From positions 1 through 64,000 of the forward strand of contig CACZFN010000011.1 of the NCBI GenBank assembly GCA_902780505.1: DNA of 64,000 nt, written 5' to 3'. The translations under genes and the position numbers were made by a program. The notes beneath the pieces are model-generated. The model did not search any database. It was not told the DNA's origin and saw only the letters and a list, made by a program, of their open reading frames with translations. Origin of the DNA: an uncultured Ruminococcus sp. (GTDB taxonomy: Bacteria; Bacillota; Clostridia; Oscillospirales; Ruminococcaceae). Numbering within the stretch: the stretch's first letter is position 1; each line of letters opens with the position of its first letter. Below, piece by piece: positions 1 through 9,915 of the stretch.

Positions 1-1497
1 TATCTCGATATCGCTATCGCCGTATGTCTTTGTGAAATCAAATATATAGCCGCGATTACAAGGTACGATCTTAAAGTCCTTCGTGATAGTACCGTTTGTT
101 GTACCTGAGAATGTGAAGCCCTCAGCCTCGAATTTTGCTACTGCTCTGTATTCGCCAACATCAACAGGTGCCTCTTCGAGCGGTTTATACTTGTTATCGC
201 CTATCTTCTCATAATAGGTTATCTCAGGCTTATAGTCCTCAAATTCTTCGTAGAGCAGATCACGTGCATCACCTGTTATGCTGACTGCATATTCGATTCT
301 TCTTGCAACGGAATTACCGGTGTAAGTATACTCCTTATCAACAGCAAACGCTGCATTAAGTGTAGCATCTTTGATTGCCCATGTCTTGCCGGTTGTTGCG
401 GTATCTGCAAGCGTGCCGGTATAGTTGCCCTTGCCTTCGATGCCAACATAGAACGTATCAGGCAGTATGCCCCTCAGAACGCCTATTGTGTTGAAGTCTG
501 TGTCTGCAAGGTCATGTGTGCTCTCAGCTGTGTAGGTTACTTCAATACTTTCTATATCGATAGTGGGGGAATTCGGGGTATTAGAAGATTTAACAGATAT
601 CGTCTTAACATTACCAGTCAAAGTAATTGTCTTGTTTTCACGATCAACAGTACCTTCAACACCACTGTCGAGGTTAATAAAATAATTAACCTCATCAGGG
701 TAATCATGGTTACCATTTACTGTGATTTCACTAAACTTTATAACTACCTTGCTTACGGTCTTTCCGGTACCTGCATCGATTGACAACGAATTATGATTAT
801 CCTCATCATCATAATACAGATACAATAATCCATCATCTTTATTTGCTGTTACAGTAACACCATTTTTAATAACTGTACGCTCATCAAAGTAACTGTCCTT
901 AAATGCCGCAGTCTTCTCAACAGTCGTCTTATCCGTACCCTTGACAAATACGTCATATGCCTTACCGCCGTAGGTGAACGCGCTGGTGTACTTCGTATCT
1001 GCGCCGTTGTCGCCCTTGTAGTACAGGTCGAACATATCCTTTGTTATCGTCTTCGGGCTTACAATGAACTCACCCTTTTCGTCAACTTTTACGGTGTAGT
1101 TCGGTACTTTGAAGCCGGAAACAACTTCGTACTTATAGCTGCCCGCATTGTTTGCCCATGCATCGCCGAATGTGAAGCCGTTAGTTTCGCCGCTCTTTTC
1201 GATCAGCTTGAATGCACCGCTGAAATCAACCGTTTCGCCTGTTACAAGGCCTGTGCCCTTCTTGTCGTCCTGCTTTTCAGCTTCGTATGTCACATACTTC
1301 TCGTAGAAATTAGCCTTAGCATCGTCATTGTTCGCAACAAATGTGCCGTAAACAAAAGGCGTATTATTGTTCTTGGGTGTGATAGTTACAGGGCGCTTGC
1401 CTATAACTGCTGTAAGCGAATTATCTGCAACAGATGTGTCAACAGTGCCGTCCTGTTTAAGTGTCTGCTTGTAAACAATATCCTCAAAGTTTTTGCT
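1..1497 (-). CDS. Continuation of the large repeat protein in the -1 frame, cut by the window edge
   Basis: From 1497 down to base 1 the minus strand is open for 499 codons without a stop. It encodes the same style of repeat (VTITPKNNN, YTYTGNSVARRIEYAV, PVDVGEYRAVAKFEAEGF). It has no start or ribosome site of its own and joins the upstream part at a run of five A on the coding strand (1490-1494). One extra A there would make a single gene of more than 2,000 codons. The carboxy end, possibly with a wall anchor or dockerin, lies outside the window. A real frameshift, a sequencing error in the A run and a programmed shift cannot be told apart here. Confidence 0.75.
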
Positions 1498-4400
1498 CTT
1501 GATAGTTCGTTGGCTTTCTTTACTTCGCCATCAACATTTGCGTCCTTGATGTTGGAGGCTTTCAGTTCAGTGGTTGTTTTCTTTTCAGGTACGGTATCAA
1601 GGTGGATTTCCATTATTTCCATATTGTATTCGGTGGTATCTAAAGTCCTACTGAAATTAGAAATTTTAAGGCGATATCCATTATCTGGAACAAATTTATA
1701 CCCATCTATAGTCAGGCTACCGTCCTCACCATATGTTAATGTAGCGTTATTACTTACGAATACAAAACTAGCATCATATTCATTGTTATTATTGTAGATT
1801 TTAATTGTGGCAACATTTCTCATTACAGTTAGTGATTTAGTTGGTTGCCCCTTAGTAAACTCTACATTAAGATCGCCGTTGATTACCTTGTTTACGTAAC
1901 TATCAATATTATCATAGTTTACAGTCACACCTTCAGCCGAAGTCATTTCATCAGCAGTGTAATCAGTTTTAGTTGCAACATCAACCTTAGCCGCAGAAAC
2001 CTCAAACGTTGTGCCGCTGTCCTTAACGCCGATAGTTGAGAGGAATTCCTTTGTGAGAGCGTTGTCTTCTGAACCTGCTGCTGCCTTTACGTCAAAATCG
2101 TCGCCGTCAAGGTTCTTGCCGTCGTAAACTATGTTGTTCTTAGCCGCAACAGTTACGTTTGCCTTAGCCTTATTGATAGTCCATACAACAGTCACGTCGC
2201 CTGTGTAATTTGCCTGCGTGATGACATTGTTGCCCTCGTCCTTAACACTGGGCACTGCCGTGATCTTCTCGCTGTATGTGCCTGCGTCCTTATGGGCTGT
2301 AACTGCGCTTGTGTACTCGCCGTCAGCTGTTTCTGACTTGATAACAAGTGCTGTGCCGTCGGGGTTAGTTTCGCTCTTGCCAAGGCTCGGGTTCTTGACA
2401 ACGATGTCAGGCTTCTGATCTTCCGAGTTGTAGGTGTATGTATTCTCAGGCACTACAACAACGGGGTACTTGTAGGTTTTGTCTGCTGTATCTTTAAGAT
2501 CAGTGAGATCAAGCTCAGGCTCTGTATTGCCGATCGGTGTTTCTACAGGTGTTCCTCCAGATATTCCTACAGCTATGCCTGTACCGCTGCCCGAACCGCT
2601 GCCCGAACCTGAATCTGTTCCGGCAGCCTTAGCCTTTGCATACTTGACTGCAAGTGGTTTCAGAGTTTCCACGCCCTGATCGTTCGTTGTTTTAAGATAG
2701 TATGTGTTCTCCGACATCGGGCGGGGTGCGAAAGTAACTTCTCTCCTCAGCGTTTCGGTAAGCTGACCGTCTTTGGTATCAAAGTTATTATCGCCGTCAT
2801 TGTCGATAGTAAGAATAGCTGTGAGGTTATACTCGCCATACTTCACGTTTGCGCTTGTAAGGTCAACCTTTGCGCCTGTAGAATCAGCAAGGTAAATATC
2901 CTTGACCTTTACAAGGTTAGGCATTTCTATCTTAACATCATCAAACTCAGGTGTGTCGCCGTAGTAGTATGTGCTCTTGCCTTCAAGTGTTGCCGCAGGT
3001 ATGGTTTCGTCAGTAACATTCACGTCGCCGTCAGCAACATAAAGCTTTGTTTCATCGGATTCAAGAACCTTGCCCTGATAGTTGTTTGTGTGCGAAAGCG
3101 TGAACGCATCGTTCGGGTAATCTTCTGCATCAGGAACTTCCGGGAGAGTGATAGTGTAGACATACTTATAATCGCCTGTTTTCAGCGTCTTGCGCGAAAG
3201 GCCATACTTCGTTTCCAGAGCCTCGTTTATGGACTTCTCGGTGTAGATCTTGTATGTCTTGCTCGCCTTGAGTGTGTACTGGTTGCCTGTGGCTGTTACG
3301 GGTGTTTCTTCCTTGGTTGCATAATCATACTCTGCAACCTTGACGTTACCAAGGTTAGAAACCGTCAGGCTTATCGGCTTGTAGTCTATTTTCGCCGTGC
3401 CGATCTTTGTGGGTGCAACGTTTTCATAGTTAGCGCCGCCCTGTATTCTGTAGTATACATCGTACTCGCCGACGTCTTTTGCGGTAGGTACGGTGTCTTT
3501 CCAATCAACACTTTCAGGCTCAGCATTAACAGCTTCAATAGTAATGACTTTATTTCCTTTGTCAATAGTAGTCACTTTAACTGCATCGCAGCCATTAGGT
3601 AAAGGAATACCGGGATAAGAAGTAATAGTTTTATCTGAGTCAAGGTAATAATGAGGGGATCTATATATATAATAACTTATGTTTACGCTATTATTACCAT
3701 AACCTTTATGTTCCGCCTCGTTATACATAACAGTATAACCACTGGGGAAAAATACTCCATATTCTCCGGTAGGCTTATAAATATTACCAATTGCAACATC
3801 ATCCTCGCTCAGTGAGGCAGCACTGGCGCATTCTATAACCTTTCCCCCTTCTTTAGAGCCTAAAATACCATACTCAATCTTAACCTTATCATTTTCACCG
3901 GCGTCTGTGGGGTTAATGTTCTCCCTCAGGCTGCCTTCCTTGATAAGTGCCTGATCTTTGTCGTTGAAGTACAGGTAATTAAGGCCTTCTTTTTCCGTCT
4001 TTATCGTCGGGGCGGTGTAGTCTGTGCCTGCTGTGAGGTTAGCCTTAGCGATAGTAACATCAACGCTACCCTCAGCGCTGTTGTAGTTATTATTGCCTTC
4101 AGTCCTGTAATAAACGGTGTATGTACCGGCATTGGTCTTCTGGGGAACGGTTGTGGTTTCAGACCACATATACTTGCCTTCATAATCAGAAGCCTTAACT
4201 ATCTCGGCGGTCAAGACCTTATTTTCCGTGTCAATGCCTGTGATAAGCAGCGAATCTGCTTCTGACGTAAATTCTACTGCACTGCCGCTGCCGTGAGAAA
4301 ATTGATATTTATTTTGCCAATAGTAAAGGTTTATTGTATTACTAGTCGGATTCGGCAAATATGTATCATCGCCAATTTCCATTGAATAATTTTCCGGGAA

Positions 4401-6011
4401 AAAGAAACCATAATCACTCGAAGGTTTATAGATATTACCCTCTTTAATGTCATTTGCGTTGAGTTTTCTCTCATTGGCCAAACCTGTGATGACAGTATAC
4501 TTAACAGTCGCATACTTTACCTCTGCCCCCGCAGGTGCTGTCACAAGCTCCTGTGCGGTTCCGTTATATTTGAGGTTTTCATTAGCCTTAACAGATAGGT
4601 TAGCCTTGGCTATCGTTGCTGTGCCGAGGGGTGTCGGTGCAAGTGCGCTGTAGTTGTCATCTGCATCGACCTTGACGAATACAGGGTAGGCGCCTGCGTC
4701 CTTGGCTGTGGGGATAGTATTTTTCCATGAATCAGTGGTGATGTAATAAGTAGCACTGGAATCTACATATACAAACTTGCCGGTGATAATCTGGCGTTCT
4801 TCATCAATTCCGGTTATCAAAAAGGCGTTTGTGCCGGCAGGGAGATCAGTATCTACCCCACCATTAGCCATTATCGCATGGGAGCCGCTGCCATTCAAAT
4901 AATAATTTACATAGCCGCTGGCACCGTTCGGTTCATAAGTTGTATTTCCTACTTTAAGTGAATACCCCGCAGGGAAATTGAAACCGCCTATGCCTAACGG
5001 ATTAAAAACTCTGTCTACTGAAATATTGTCAGTAGTAAGATTGTCTGCACTACTACCATCATTACCTATTACGTTTTTGGCTTCCTTACCCACCGCATAC
5101 TGCGCCGTGCCGATATTTACAACGGAGGCTGCGTTTTCTTTCAGGGTAACAAGCGACTGATCCTTGGCGTTGTAAGTGCTGTGGAGCATTGTATAGTTTT
5201 CCGGAGCGAGCTCTGTGGTAGCGGGGTTTACAGTTACCGTAAGATGATTCGGATCATCTGCCGTACCGGACTCCAAATAGTATGTATTCTTTTCAGAATA
5301 CCACTGAACATCATAGCTTCCGACGTCCGCTGCGGAGGGAACGGTTGTGCTCCAGTCGCTGTATGCATCATCAGTCGACTTCTTGTATCGGAATTTTATG
5401 CTCGCATTTTCAGGTGCCTGAACAAGTGCCTGAGCAGAGCCGGTCCAAGCGAGATCCTGAGTTGCACTGACAGTGGGGGCGGACATTTCAGCGTAGTATA
5501 CTTTTACTTTGGCTACTTCTATTCCATCATCATATTTATCTGTGTTTCTTATTGAAACCGAATTGGAATATACATTGCTTATTGTAACTGTGGAGTCGGA
5601 TGTTGAAACAGTACCGGAATCTGCAACGGTATAACTAACATTACCACTTCCCACATAAGTGTCGGTACCAGAAGAATAATAAAGCGTCAATTCAACGCTT
5701 TTGATAACATAATTGGCTTGACTATTTGAAACTGTTATTGTATGGCTTTTATTTACCAAAAAACCGCCACGGTAGCCACCTGTACCCGTGACTGTAATTG
5801 GATCACTAAAATAATCTCTTGATTGATTTTCGCCTACTTCGGATATAGTGAATTCAATAGAGCTGTCATCCGCACTTGCCGTAATAGTGCTGCTTTTCAG
5901 CAATCCTCCCCATTCAACGTTTGCGGGCAGTAAAACCTGACTCGCTACGATCGCAAGAGCCAATGCACCTGAGGCTATGCGCTTTGCGTTACGGCTTTTT
6001 TCGTTTGCCAT
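1401..6011 (-). CDS. Large secreted Ig-like/MBG-type repeat protein, upstream part of a frameshifted gene
   Basis: This is a very long surface or secreted protein. I chose the ATG at 6011 because an AAGGAGG ribosome site lies just upstream; a farther start at 6059 lacks one. The N-terminus is a signal peptide: basic residues (MANEKSRNAKR), then a hydrophobic stretch rich in A, L, I and V. The rest is beta-rich repeats with NGTAQELV-like openings and P-x-AKDAGxYxVYYR...NY closings, resembling MBG/Ig-like bacterial domains, plus a short Gly-Ser linker near 2,600. Three repeats hold an extra module of about 100 residues. The reading frame is lost at 1490-1494, and the last ~27 residues before the stop at 1401 look out of frame. 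It is probably an adhesin or cell-surface protein; no catalytic motif is visible. Confidence 0.8.
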   Translation of the reverse strand: MANEKSRNAKRIASGALALAIVASQVLLPANVEWGGLLKSSTITASADDSSIEFTISEVGENQSRDYFSDPITVTGTGGYRGGFLVNKSHTITVSNSQANYVIKSVELTLYYSSGTDTYVGSGNVSYTVADSGTVSTSDSTVTISNVYSNSVSIRNTDKYDDGIEVAKVKVYYAEMSAPTVSATQDLAWTGSAQALVQAPENASIKFRYKKSTDDAYSDWSTTVPSAADVGSYDVQWYSEKNTYYLESGTADDPNHLTVTVNPATTELAPENYTMLHSTYNAKDQSLVTLKENAASVVNIGTAQYAVGKEAKNVIGNDGSSADNLTTDNISVDRVFNPLGIGGFNFPAGYSLKVGNTTYEPNGASGYVNYYLNGSGSHAIMANGGVDTDLPAGTNAFLITGIDEERQIITGKFVYVDSSATYYITTDSWKNTIPTAKDAGAYPVFVKVDADDNYSALAPTPLGTATIAKANLSVKANENLKYNGTAQELVTAPAGAEVKYATVKYTVITGLANERKLNANDIKEGNIYKPSSDYGFFFPENYSMEIGDDTYLPNPTSNTINLYYWQNKYQFSHGSGSAVEFTSEADSLLITGIDTENKVLTAEIVKASDYEGKYMWSETTTVPQKTNAGTYTVYYRTEGNNNYNSAEGSVDVTIAKANLTAGTDYTAPTIKTEKEGLNYLYFNDKDQALIKEGSLRENINPTDAGENDKVKIEYGILGSKEGGKVIECASAASLSEDDVAIGNIYKPTGEYGVFFPSGYTVMYNEAEHKGYGNNSVNISYYIYRSPHYYLDSDKTITSYPGIPLPNGCDAVKVTTIDKGNKVITIEAVNAEPESVDWKDTVPTAKDVGEYDVYYRIQGGANYENVAPTKIGTAKIDYKPISLTVSNLGNVKVAEYDYATKEETPVTATGNQYTLKASKTYKIYTEKSINEALETKYGLSRKTLKTGDYKYVYTITLPEVPDAEDYPNDAFTLSHTNNYQGKVLESDETKLYVADGDVNVTDETIPAATLEGKSTYYYGDTPEFDDVKIEMPNLVKVKDIYLADSTGAKVDLTSANVKYGEYNLTAILTIDNDGDNNFDTKDGQLTETLRREVTFAPRPMSENTYYLKTTNDQGVETLKPLAVKYAKAKAAGTDSGSGSGSGSGTGIAVGISGGTPVETPIGNTEPELDLTDLKDTADKTYKYPVVVVPENTYTYNSEDQKPDIVVKNPSLGKSETNPDGTALVIKSETADGEYTSAVTAHKDAGTYSEKITAVPSVKDEGNNVITQANYTGDVTVVWTINKAKANVTVAAKNNIVYDGKNLDGDDFDVKAAAGSEDNALTKEFLSTIGVKDSGTTFEVSAAKVDVATKTDYTADEMTSAEGVTVNYDNIDSYVNKVINGDLNVEFTKGQPTKSLTVMRNVATIKIYNNNNEYDASFVFVSNNATLTYGEDGSLTIDGYKFVPDNGYRLKISNFSRTLDTTEYNMEIMEIHLDTVPEKKTTTELKASNIKDANVDGEVKKANELSRAKTLRILFTSRHLNRTALLTHLLQIIRLQQL

Positions 6012-6120
6012 AATTTTTTCCTCCTTGTTTTTTAAAATTTCTCCCCTCGTGGGAGGCATATGATATACATTAATATTATAGCATTATTTTGCCGTTTTTG
6101 TGTATTTTGCATAAAATAAT

Positions 6121-6151
6121 CAGGCGGCGCACCTTTAAAGTACGCCGCCTG
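6121..6151 (-). terminator. Hairpin terminator after the phospholipase-D-like gene
   Basis: A strong stem with arms CAGGCGGCG and CGCCGCCTG encloses an A/T-rich loop, followed on the minus strand by a T-rich stretch. It lies between the PLD-like gene and the large repeat protein gene and would separate the two transcripts. Confidence 0.7.
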
Positions 6152-6170
6152 CACATATCGCTTTTTTCTG

Positions 6171-7562
6171 TTATAAAAATCCTTCAAAGCCTTTGATGAG
6201 TCCGCCGCCGATCTCGTTTAGCAGACTTATATTATCTGTAGTTATTTCTTCACATTCTTCAAGTGTTTTTAAATAATCGGCTTTTACATCATTTATCACA
6301 CTGTTATTGTAAATAAAAGAACCACATTCAAAATGATATACAAGGCTTCTGTTATCAAGGTTTATTGTGCCGAGTACAGCTTTTATATCGTCAGATTCAA
6401 AGATCTTGCAGTGAATAAACCCGGGTGTATATTCATACACTTTCACGCCTGAATTTATAAGCCGCCTGTAATGAGAACGTGAAAGCATAGCCGCAGTATA
6501 TCCGTCATAGATACCGGGAACGATTATTCTTACATCGACTCCCCTTTTCGCTGTTTCACATAAAAGCGTTTCAAACTCAGTGTCAGGCATTAAATAAGGT
6601 GTAGTGATATAAACGTGTTCCTTTGAGTTTTCAAGTATCGACATATAAACACTTTTTGAAACGGCGTATTCGTCGAATGGGTTATCTGAAAACGGCATAA
6701 TAAAGCCATTATCAGCAGTTGTGCTTTGTGAAGATGTCAGGTACCTGTCGTATTCTTTTTCGCTTTCGTATGAATTCCATAACTGTAAGAACATAAGTGT
6801 ATAGCTTGAAACCGCCTGACCTGTTATTTTAAAACAGTTATCCTTCCATTTTCCGTATGGGCTTGAAATATTGATATATTCATCAGCAAGGTTCATTCCG
6901 CCGCTGAAGGCAGTTTTATTATCTATTACAATTATCTTTCTGTGATCTCTTATATTAGTTTCCCCCGCCCCGCCGCTGAGAACCGAGGAAAAAACATGAC
7001 ATTCAATACCGTCTTGTTTTAATCTTTCAGGGAAATCATATGGCATAAAAGTTCCGTCCCTAAGACCGTCATACATGATTTTCACTTCAACGCCTGATGC
7101 GGCTTTTCTTTTAAGTATATCATATATACTGTCCCAAAGCGTGCCTTCCGATATAATATAGTATTCAATCAATATAGAATCTTCGGCTTTTTCAAGTTCT
7201 TCCAGTATATGCGGCAGGGCTTTCTCCCCCATATCATAATACTCGATATCTGAGCATTTGTAAACAGGATAATCCCCTGTTTTGTTAATAAAGCTGTAAA
7301 GTGAAGTTATCTCACTTCCGACTGTGTTTTCATCAATCGGAAATGATGTATCCTGCAAGAGCTTATCAGAAGAATCGTTTATATTGTTTTCAATTCTTTC
7401 CCTGATGTTGAATGTTTCCGACGTCTGTTGTTCAGCCGGAGGCGACTCGGGTTGTGAGATGGTGTCGCTATTGTCTGTTTTGGAATAGCTGCTGTGAGAA
7501 CAAGAGCAAAAAAGGCAGAACAAAAATGCGATCAGAACTGAGATATATTTCTTATGACACAT
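6171..7562 (-). CDS. Phospholipase D / cardiolipin synthase-like lipoprotein
   Basis: It belongs to the two-motif PLD superfamily (cardiolipin synthase-like). Motif 1 is HRKIIVID followed by GGMN near residue 207, and motif 2 is HCKIFESD followed by GTINLD near residue 385; these form the paired His-Lys-Asp active site. The N-terminus is a lipoprotein signal (MCHKKYISVLIAFLFCLFCSC) followed by a Ser/Pro/Gln-rich spacer. Usual cardiolipin synthases have two N-terminal membrane helices instead. The ATG at 7562 sits about 11 bases after a GGGGG sequence; an in-frame GTG lies at 7574. It probably transfers or cleaves phosphatidyl groups outside the membrane; the substrate is unknown. Confidence 0.8.
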   Translation of the reverse strand: MCHKKYISVLIAFLFCLFCSCSHSSYSKTDNSDTISQPESPPAEQQTSETFNIRERIENNINDSSDKLLQDTSFPIDENTVGSEITSLYSFINKTGDYPVYKCSDIEYYDMGEKALPHILEELEKAEDSILIEYYIISEGTLWDSIYDILKRKAASGVEVKIMYDGLRDGTFMPYDFPERLKQDGIECHVFSSVLSGGAGETNIRDHRKIIVIDNKTAFSGGMNLADEYINISSPYGKWKDNCFKITGQAVSSYTLMFLQLWNSYESEKEYDRYLTSSQSTTADNGFIMPFSDNPFDEYAVSKSVYMSILENSKEHVYITTPYLMPDTEFETLLCETAKRGVDVRIIVPGIYDGYTAAMLSRSHYRRLINSGVKVYEYTPGFIHCKIFESDDIKAVLGTINLDNRSLVYHFECGSFIYNNSVINDVKADYLKTLEECEEITTDNISLLNEIGGGLIKGFEGFL

Positions 7563-7646
7563 TTTATGTTCCACCCCCTAAATACAAAATCATATGGTTA
7601 TCCCTTTGACATATCAAGTAACGTGGCTGTCAAACGTTTGACCATA

Positions 7647-8990
7647 TTATATTTTACTTTTTGTTTTCCATTTACCGCCTTTATACCTTATTATACTTAC
7701 AAGTGCCGTCACAAACCATGTTGCACAGGTGGTTATCCAGATCCCCCAGAAGCCTATCGACGATACTTTTGTAAGTATAAGTGAAAGCCCTATTCGTGAA
7801 ATGACCTCTGCCATGCCATTTACAAGAGCATAACTTGTATCGCCGCAGCCGTTGAGGAAGCCCCTTACAGTATGTATCATTCCAAGCGGTGCATAAAAGC
7901 AGGCTGTCATAATAAGTGCTTTTGATGCAATAACCACCGAATCTTCTCCGCTTATAAAAAATCCTACGAGCTGTTTGCTGAAAATAAGCAGCATTACAAG
8001 CGCAAAAACGGCAAATGCAACTGCAAGCTTTACAGACTGCTTTAATCCGTAAACCGCACGTTCCTGCTTACCCGCTCCGATATTCTGACCTGTGAAAGTG
8101 GACTCCGCTGCACTCAGTGATGAAAACGGCTGCTGAACAAACTGTTCTATACGCATAGAAACTGTATATGCTGCCATAACAACGCTGCCAAAGGAATTTG
8201 TAACTTTCTGAAGTGCCACCATTGAAACGGATATAAGGCCATTCTGAACAGCGATAGGTACACCTGTATAGAAAGCCTTGCTAAGGATTACACTATCAAT
8301 GCACATATCTTCTCTTTTAAGTTTGGCAATATCATTTTTCATAAAGAAAAACACAATACAGCACACCGCTGACAACCCCTGTGATAAAACCGTTGCAAAC
8401 GCGGCACCAACTACACCAAAATGAAACACAAAAACAAATAACAGGTCAAGCCCGATATTCAGCACACATGACAAAGCGAGGAAAAACAGCGGTGTCTTTG
8501 AATCCCCCAGTGCACGCATCAGTGCGTTTATCCAGTTATATGCGGCTATCAGAACCGTTCCCGCACAGGCAACAGTCATATAGCTTACAGATGTATCAAT
8601 AAGCTTTTTTGGAACTGATAGAAGTATAAGTATATTTCTTGCAAAAATACAGGATATAAGGCTTGTTAATACCCCAAAGCCTAAAGTAAGCAGCGCACTG
8701 TTAAAAACGGTAAGACGAAGCTTATCATAAAGGCGTGCGCCATAATACTGAGATACGAGTATCCCCGAGCCGATAGAAAGCCCGATGCACAGTGTATAGA
8801 ATAAATAAGTAATAGAACCTGTTGCACCTACAGCGGCTAACGCATCATCTCCGAGATATTTGCCGACTATTAAAGTATCAGCTATATTATAAGTTTGCTG
8901 TAACAGGTTGCCTATTAAAAGCGGCAGCGTAAAGGCAATTATTTTCCCTGTAATGCTGCCTGTTGTCATATCGTTAGTTTTGCTGTTCAT
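7647..8990 (-). CDS. MATE-family multidrug/toxin exporter
   Basis: About 447 residues with roughly twelve membrane segments. It has typical MATE N-terminal sequences: a short polar start, then PLLIGNLLQQTYNIADTLIVG and an ALAAVGATGSI-like stretch. Family members export cationic drugs or metabolites using a Na+ or H+ gradient. The start is the ATG at 8990, with AAGGAAG nine bases upstream; the open frame continues 27 codons further up but without a ribosome site. It lies between the PLD-like lipoprotein gene and a GNAT gene on the same strand, with no obvious shared regulator. The substrate cannot be predicted. Confidence 0.9.
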   Translation of the reverse strand: MNSKTNDMTTGSITGKIIAFTLPLLIGNLLQQTYNIADTLIVGKYLGDDALAAVGATGSITYLFYTLCIGLSIGSGILVSQYYGARLYDKLRLTVFNSALLTLGFGVLTSLISCIFARNILILLSVPKKLIDTSVSYMTVACAGTVLIAAYNWINALMRALGDSKTPLFFLALSCVLNIGLDLLFVFVFHFGVVGAAFATVLSQGLSAVCCIVFFFMKNDIAKLKREDMCIDSVILSKAFYTGVPIAVQNGLISVSMVALQKVTNSFGSVVMAAYTVSMRIEQFVQQPFSSLSAAESTFTGQNIGAGKQERAVYGLKQSVKLAVAFAVFALVMLLIFSKQLVGFFISGEDSVVIASKALIMTACFYAPLGMIHTVRGFLNGCGDTSYALVNGMAEVISRIGLSLILTKVSSIGFWGIWITTCATWFVTALVSIIRYKGGKWKTKSKI

Positions 8991-9106
8991 TACCAAACAC
9001 TTCCTTACAATGGCCAAGCGGTATTGCGTCAACACATAAATGATTATACAACTTAGTGTTCGGTGTGTCAATCTGAATTTTTTTAATTTTTCTTACTATT
9101 TGAATA

Positions 9107-9580
9107 TTAAGTGATAATATATTCAAGAGTAGTCTTGCGTACAGTCATACCCATAGCTTTATAAAAACGCTCTGCTGTATCGTTGCCTTCCCATACATTC
9201 AGAGAAACATCATAAACGCCCAGCTCTTTTGCGTATGAAATGCAGTATTCAAAAAGCTTTCTGCCTACATTCTGCCGCCTTGCAGCAATATCTACACAGA
9301 TATCATCAATATACATAGATCTCATTCCTTTTGGCATATTTTGCGATGTATTTACCGATATCTGAGTAAAAGCGTGACCGAGGATACTGTTATCCTCCCC
9401 TGCGGCGACAAATACAGGAGTGTTGGTGTTAGTGATTATTTCTTCAAGTTCCCGTCTGCTGTATTTTACTGTACCTGAAACAAAAAGGTCCGGCCTTATC
9501 TTTGCGTGTACTTCAAGCACCTGTGATAACAGTTTGAGAATACCGTCTATATCGCCTATCTGTGCTTTTCTTATGATCAT
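9107..9580 (-). CDS. GNAT-family N-acetyltransferase
   Basis: A compact protein of about 157 residues. The acetyl-CoA binding region is R-R-Q-N-V-G-R-K-L (motif A), preceded by an IDDICVD strand and followed by GVYDVSLNVWEGNDTAERFYKAMGM, a typical GNAT carboxy end. It should transfer an acetyl group to an amine; the substrate is unknown (RimI-like and small-molecule enzymes look alike). The chosen ATG at 9580 is nine bases after AAAGGA; another ATG at 9589 overlaps that ribosome site. A leader of about 150 bases with two hairpins precedes it. Confidence 0.85.
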   Translation of the reverse strand: MIIRKAQIGDIDGILKLLSQVLEVHAKIRPDLFVSGTVKYSRRELEEIITNTNTPVFVAAGEDNSILGHAFTQISVNTSQNMPKGMRSMYIDDICVDIAARRQNVGRKLFEYCISYAKELGVYDVSLNVWEGNDTAERFYKAMGMTVRKTTLEYIIT

Positions 9581-9599
9581 TGAAATCATTCCTTTAATA

Positions 9600-9723
9600 C
9601 TGTCACCCACAGCCAAGCCCTGCAAAAATATCTGACAGATGATCTCTGCGTTACAAAAGCTTGAATGGCGACAGCCCGTGTCTTGATACTTTTTGTGTTC
9701 CGGCAATGTACAATTGACGGAAC
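9600..9723 (-). promoter_or_regulatory. Structured leader of the GNAT gene
   Basis: Two hairpins lie between the promoter at 9738-9766 and the start at 9580. One (9697-9723) has arms GTTCCG/CGGAAC with an inner CAAT/ATTG pairing. The other (9600-9638) has arms CTGTCA/TGACAG and ends just before the ribosome site. I see no T-box sequence or known riboswitch signature. Confidence 0.35.
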
Positions 9724-9737
9724 AATAATATATTACT

Positions 9738-9766
9738 ATTATAGCACAAAACATTCCCCATGTAAA
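9738..9766 (-). promoter_or_regulatory. Promoter of the GNAT gene
   Basis: TTTACA, 17 bases, TATAAT on the minus strand. The predicted transcript starts near 9731, giving a leader of about 150 bases. Confidence 0.6.
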
Positions 9767-9847
9767 GTGACATTATTATACATATTTGACATGCCTTTCA
9801 TTTTGTTAAAACTTTGTGAAAATCATTTCCCGAAGTTTTCATATTCC

Positions 9848-9880
9848 TTTAAACTAACTTTTAAGTTACAGGGGTATTAT
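9848..9880 (+). promoter_or_regulatory. Possible operator/promoter region of htrA
   Basis: The sequence TTTAAACTAACTTTTAAGTT contains the perfect inverted repeat TAACTT-TT-AAGTTA (9855-9868), followed by an AT-rich -10-like TATTAT at 9875. A related sequence precedes the gene at 28,379. The binding protein is unknown. Confidence 0.35.
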
Positions 9881-9915
9881 ATATTTAAGATAAAAACAGA
9901 AAGGAAGTCATCACT

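Noticed and set aside
1489..1500. Programmed -1 frameshift as the first explanation for the surface-protein break
   Set aside because: The codon context GCA-AAA-ACT does not give a canonical slippery heptamer; an indel in the A run is simpler.
3090..3602. 170-codon plus-strand open frame inside the large surface-protein gene
   Set aside because: It is antisense to repeat-coding sequence with no start signals.
9580..9735. T-box leader before the GNAT gene
   Set aside because: No T-box core (AGGGUGGNACCGCG) and no terminator/antiterminator pair.
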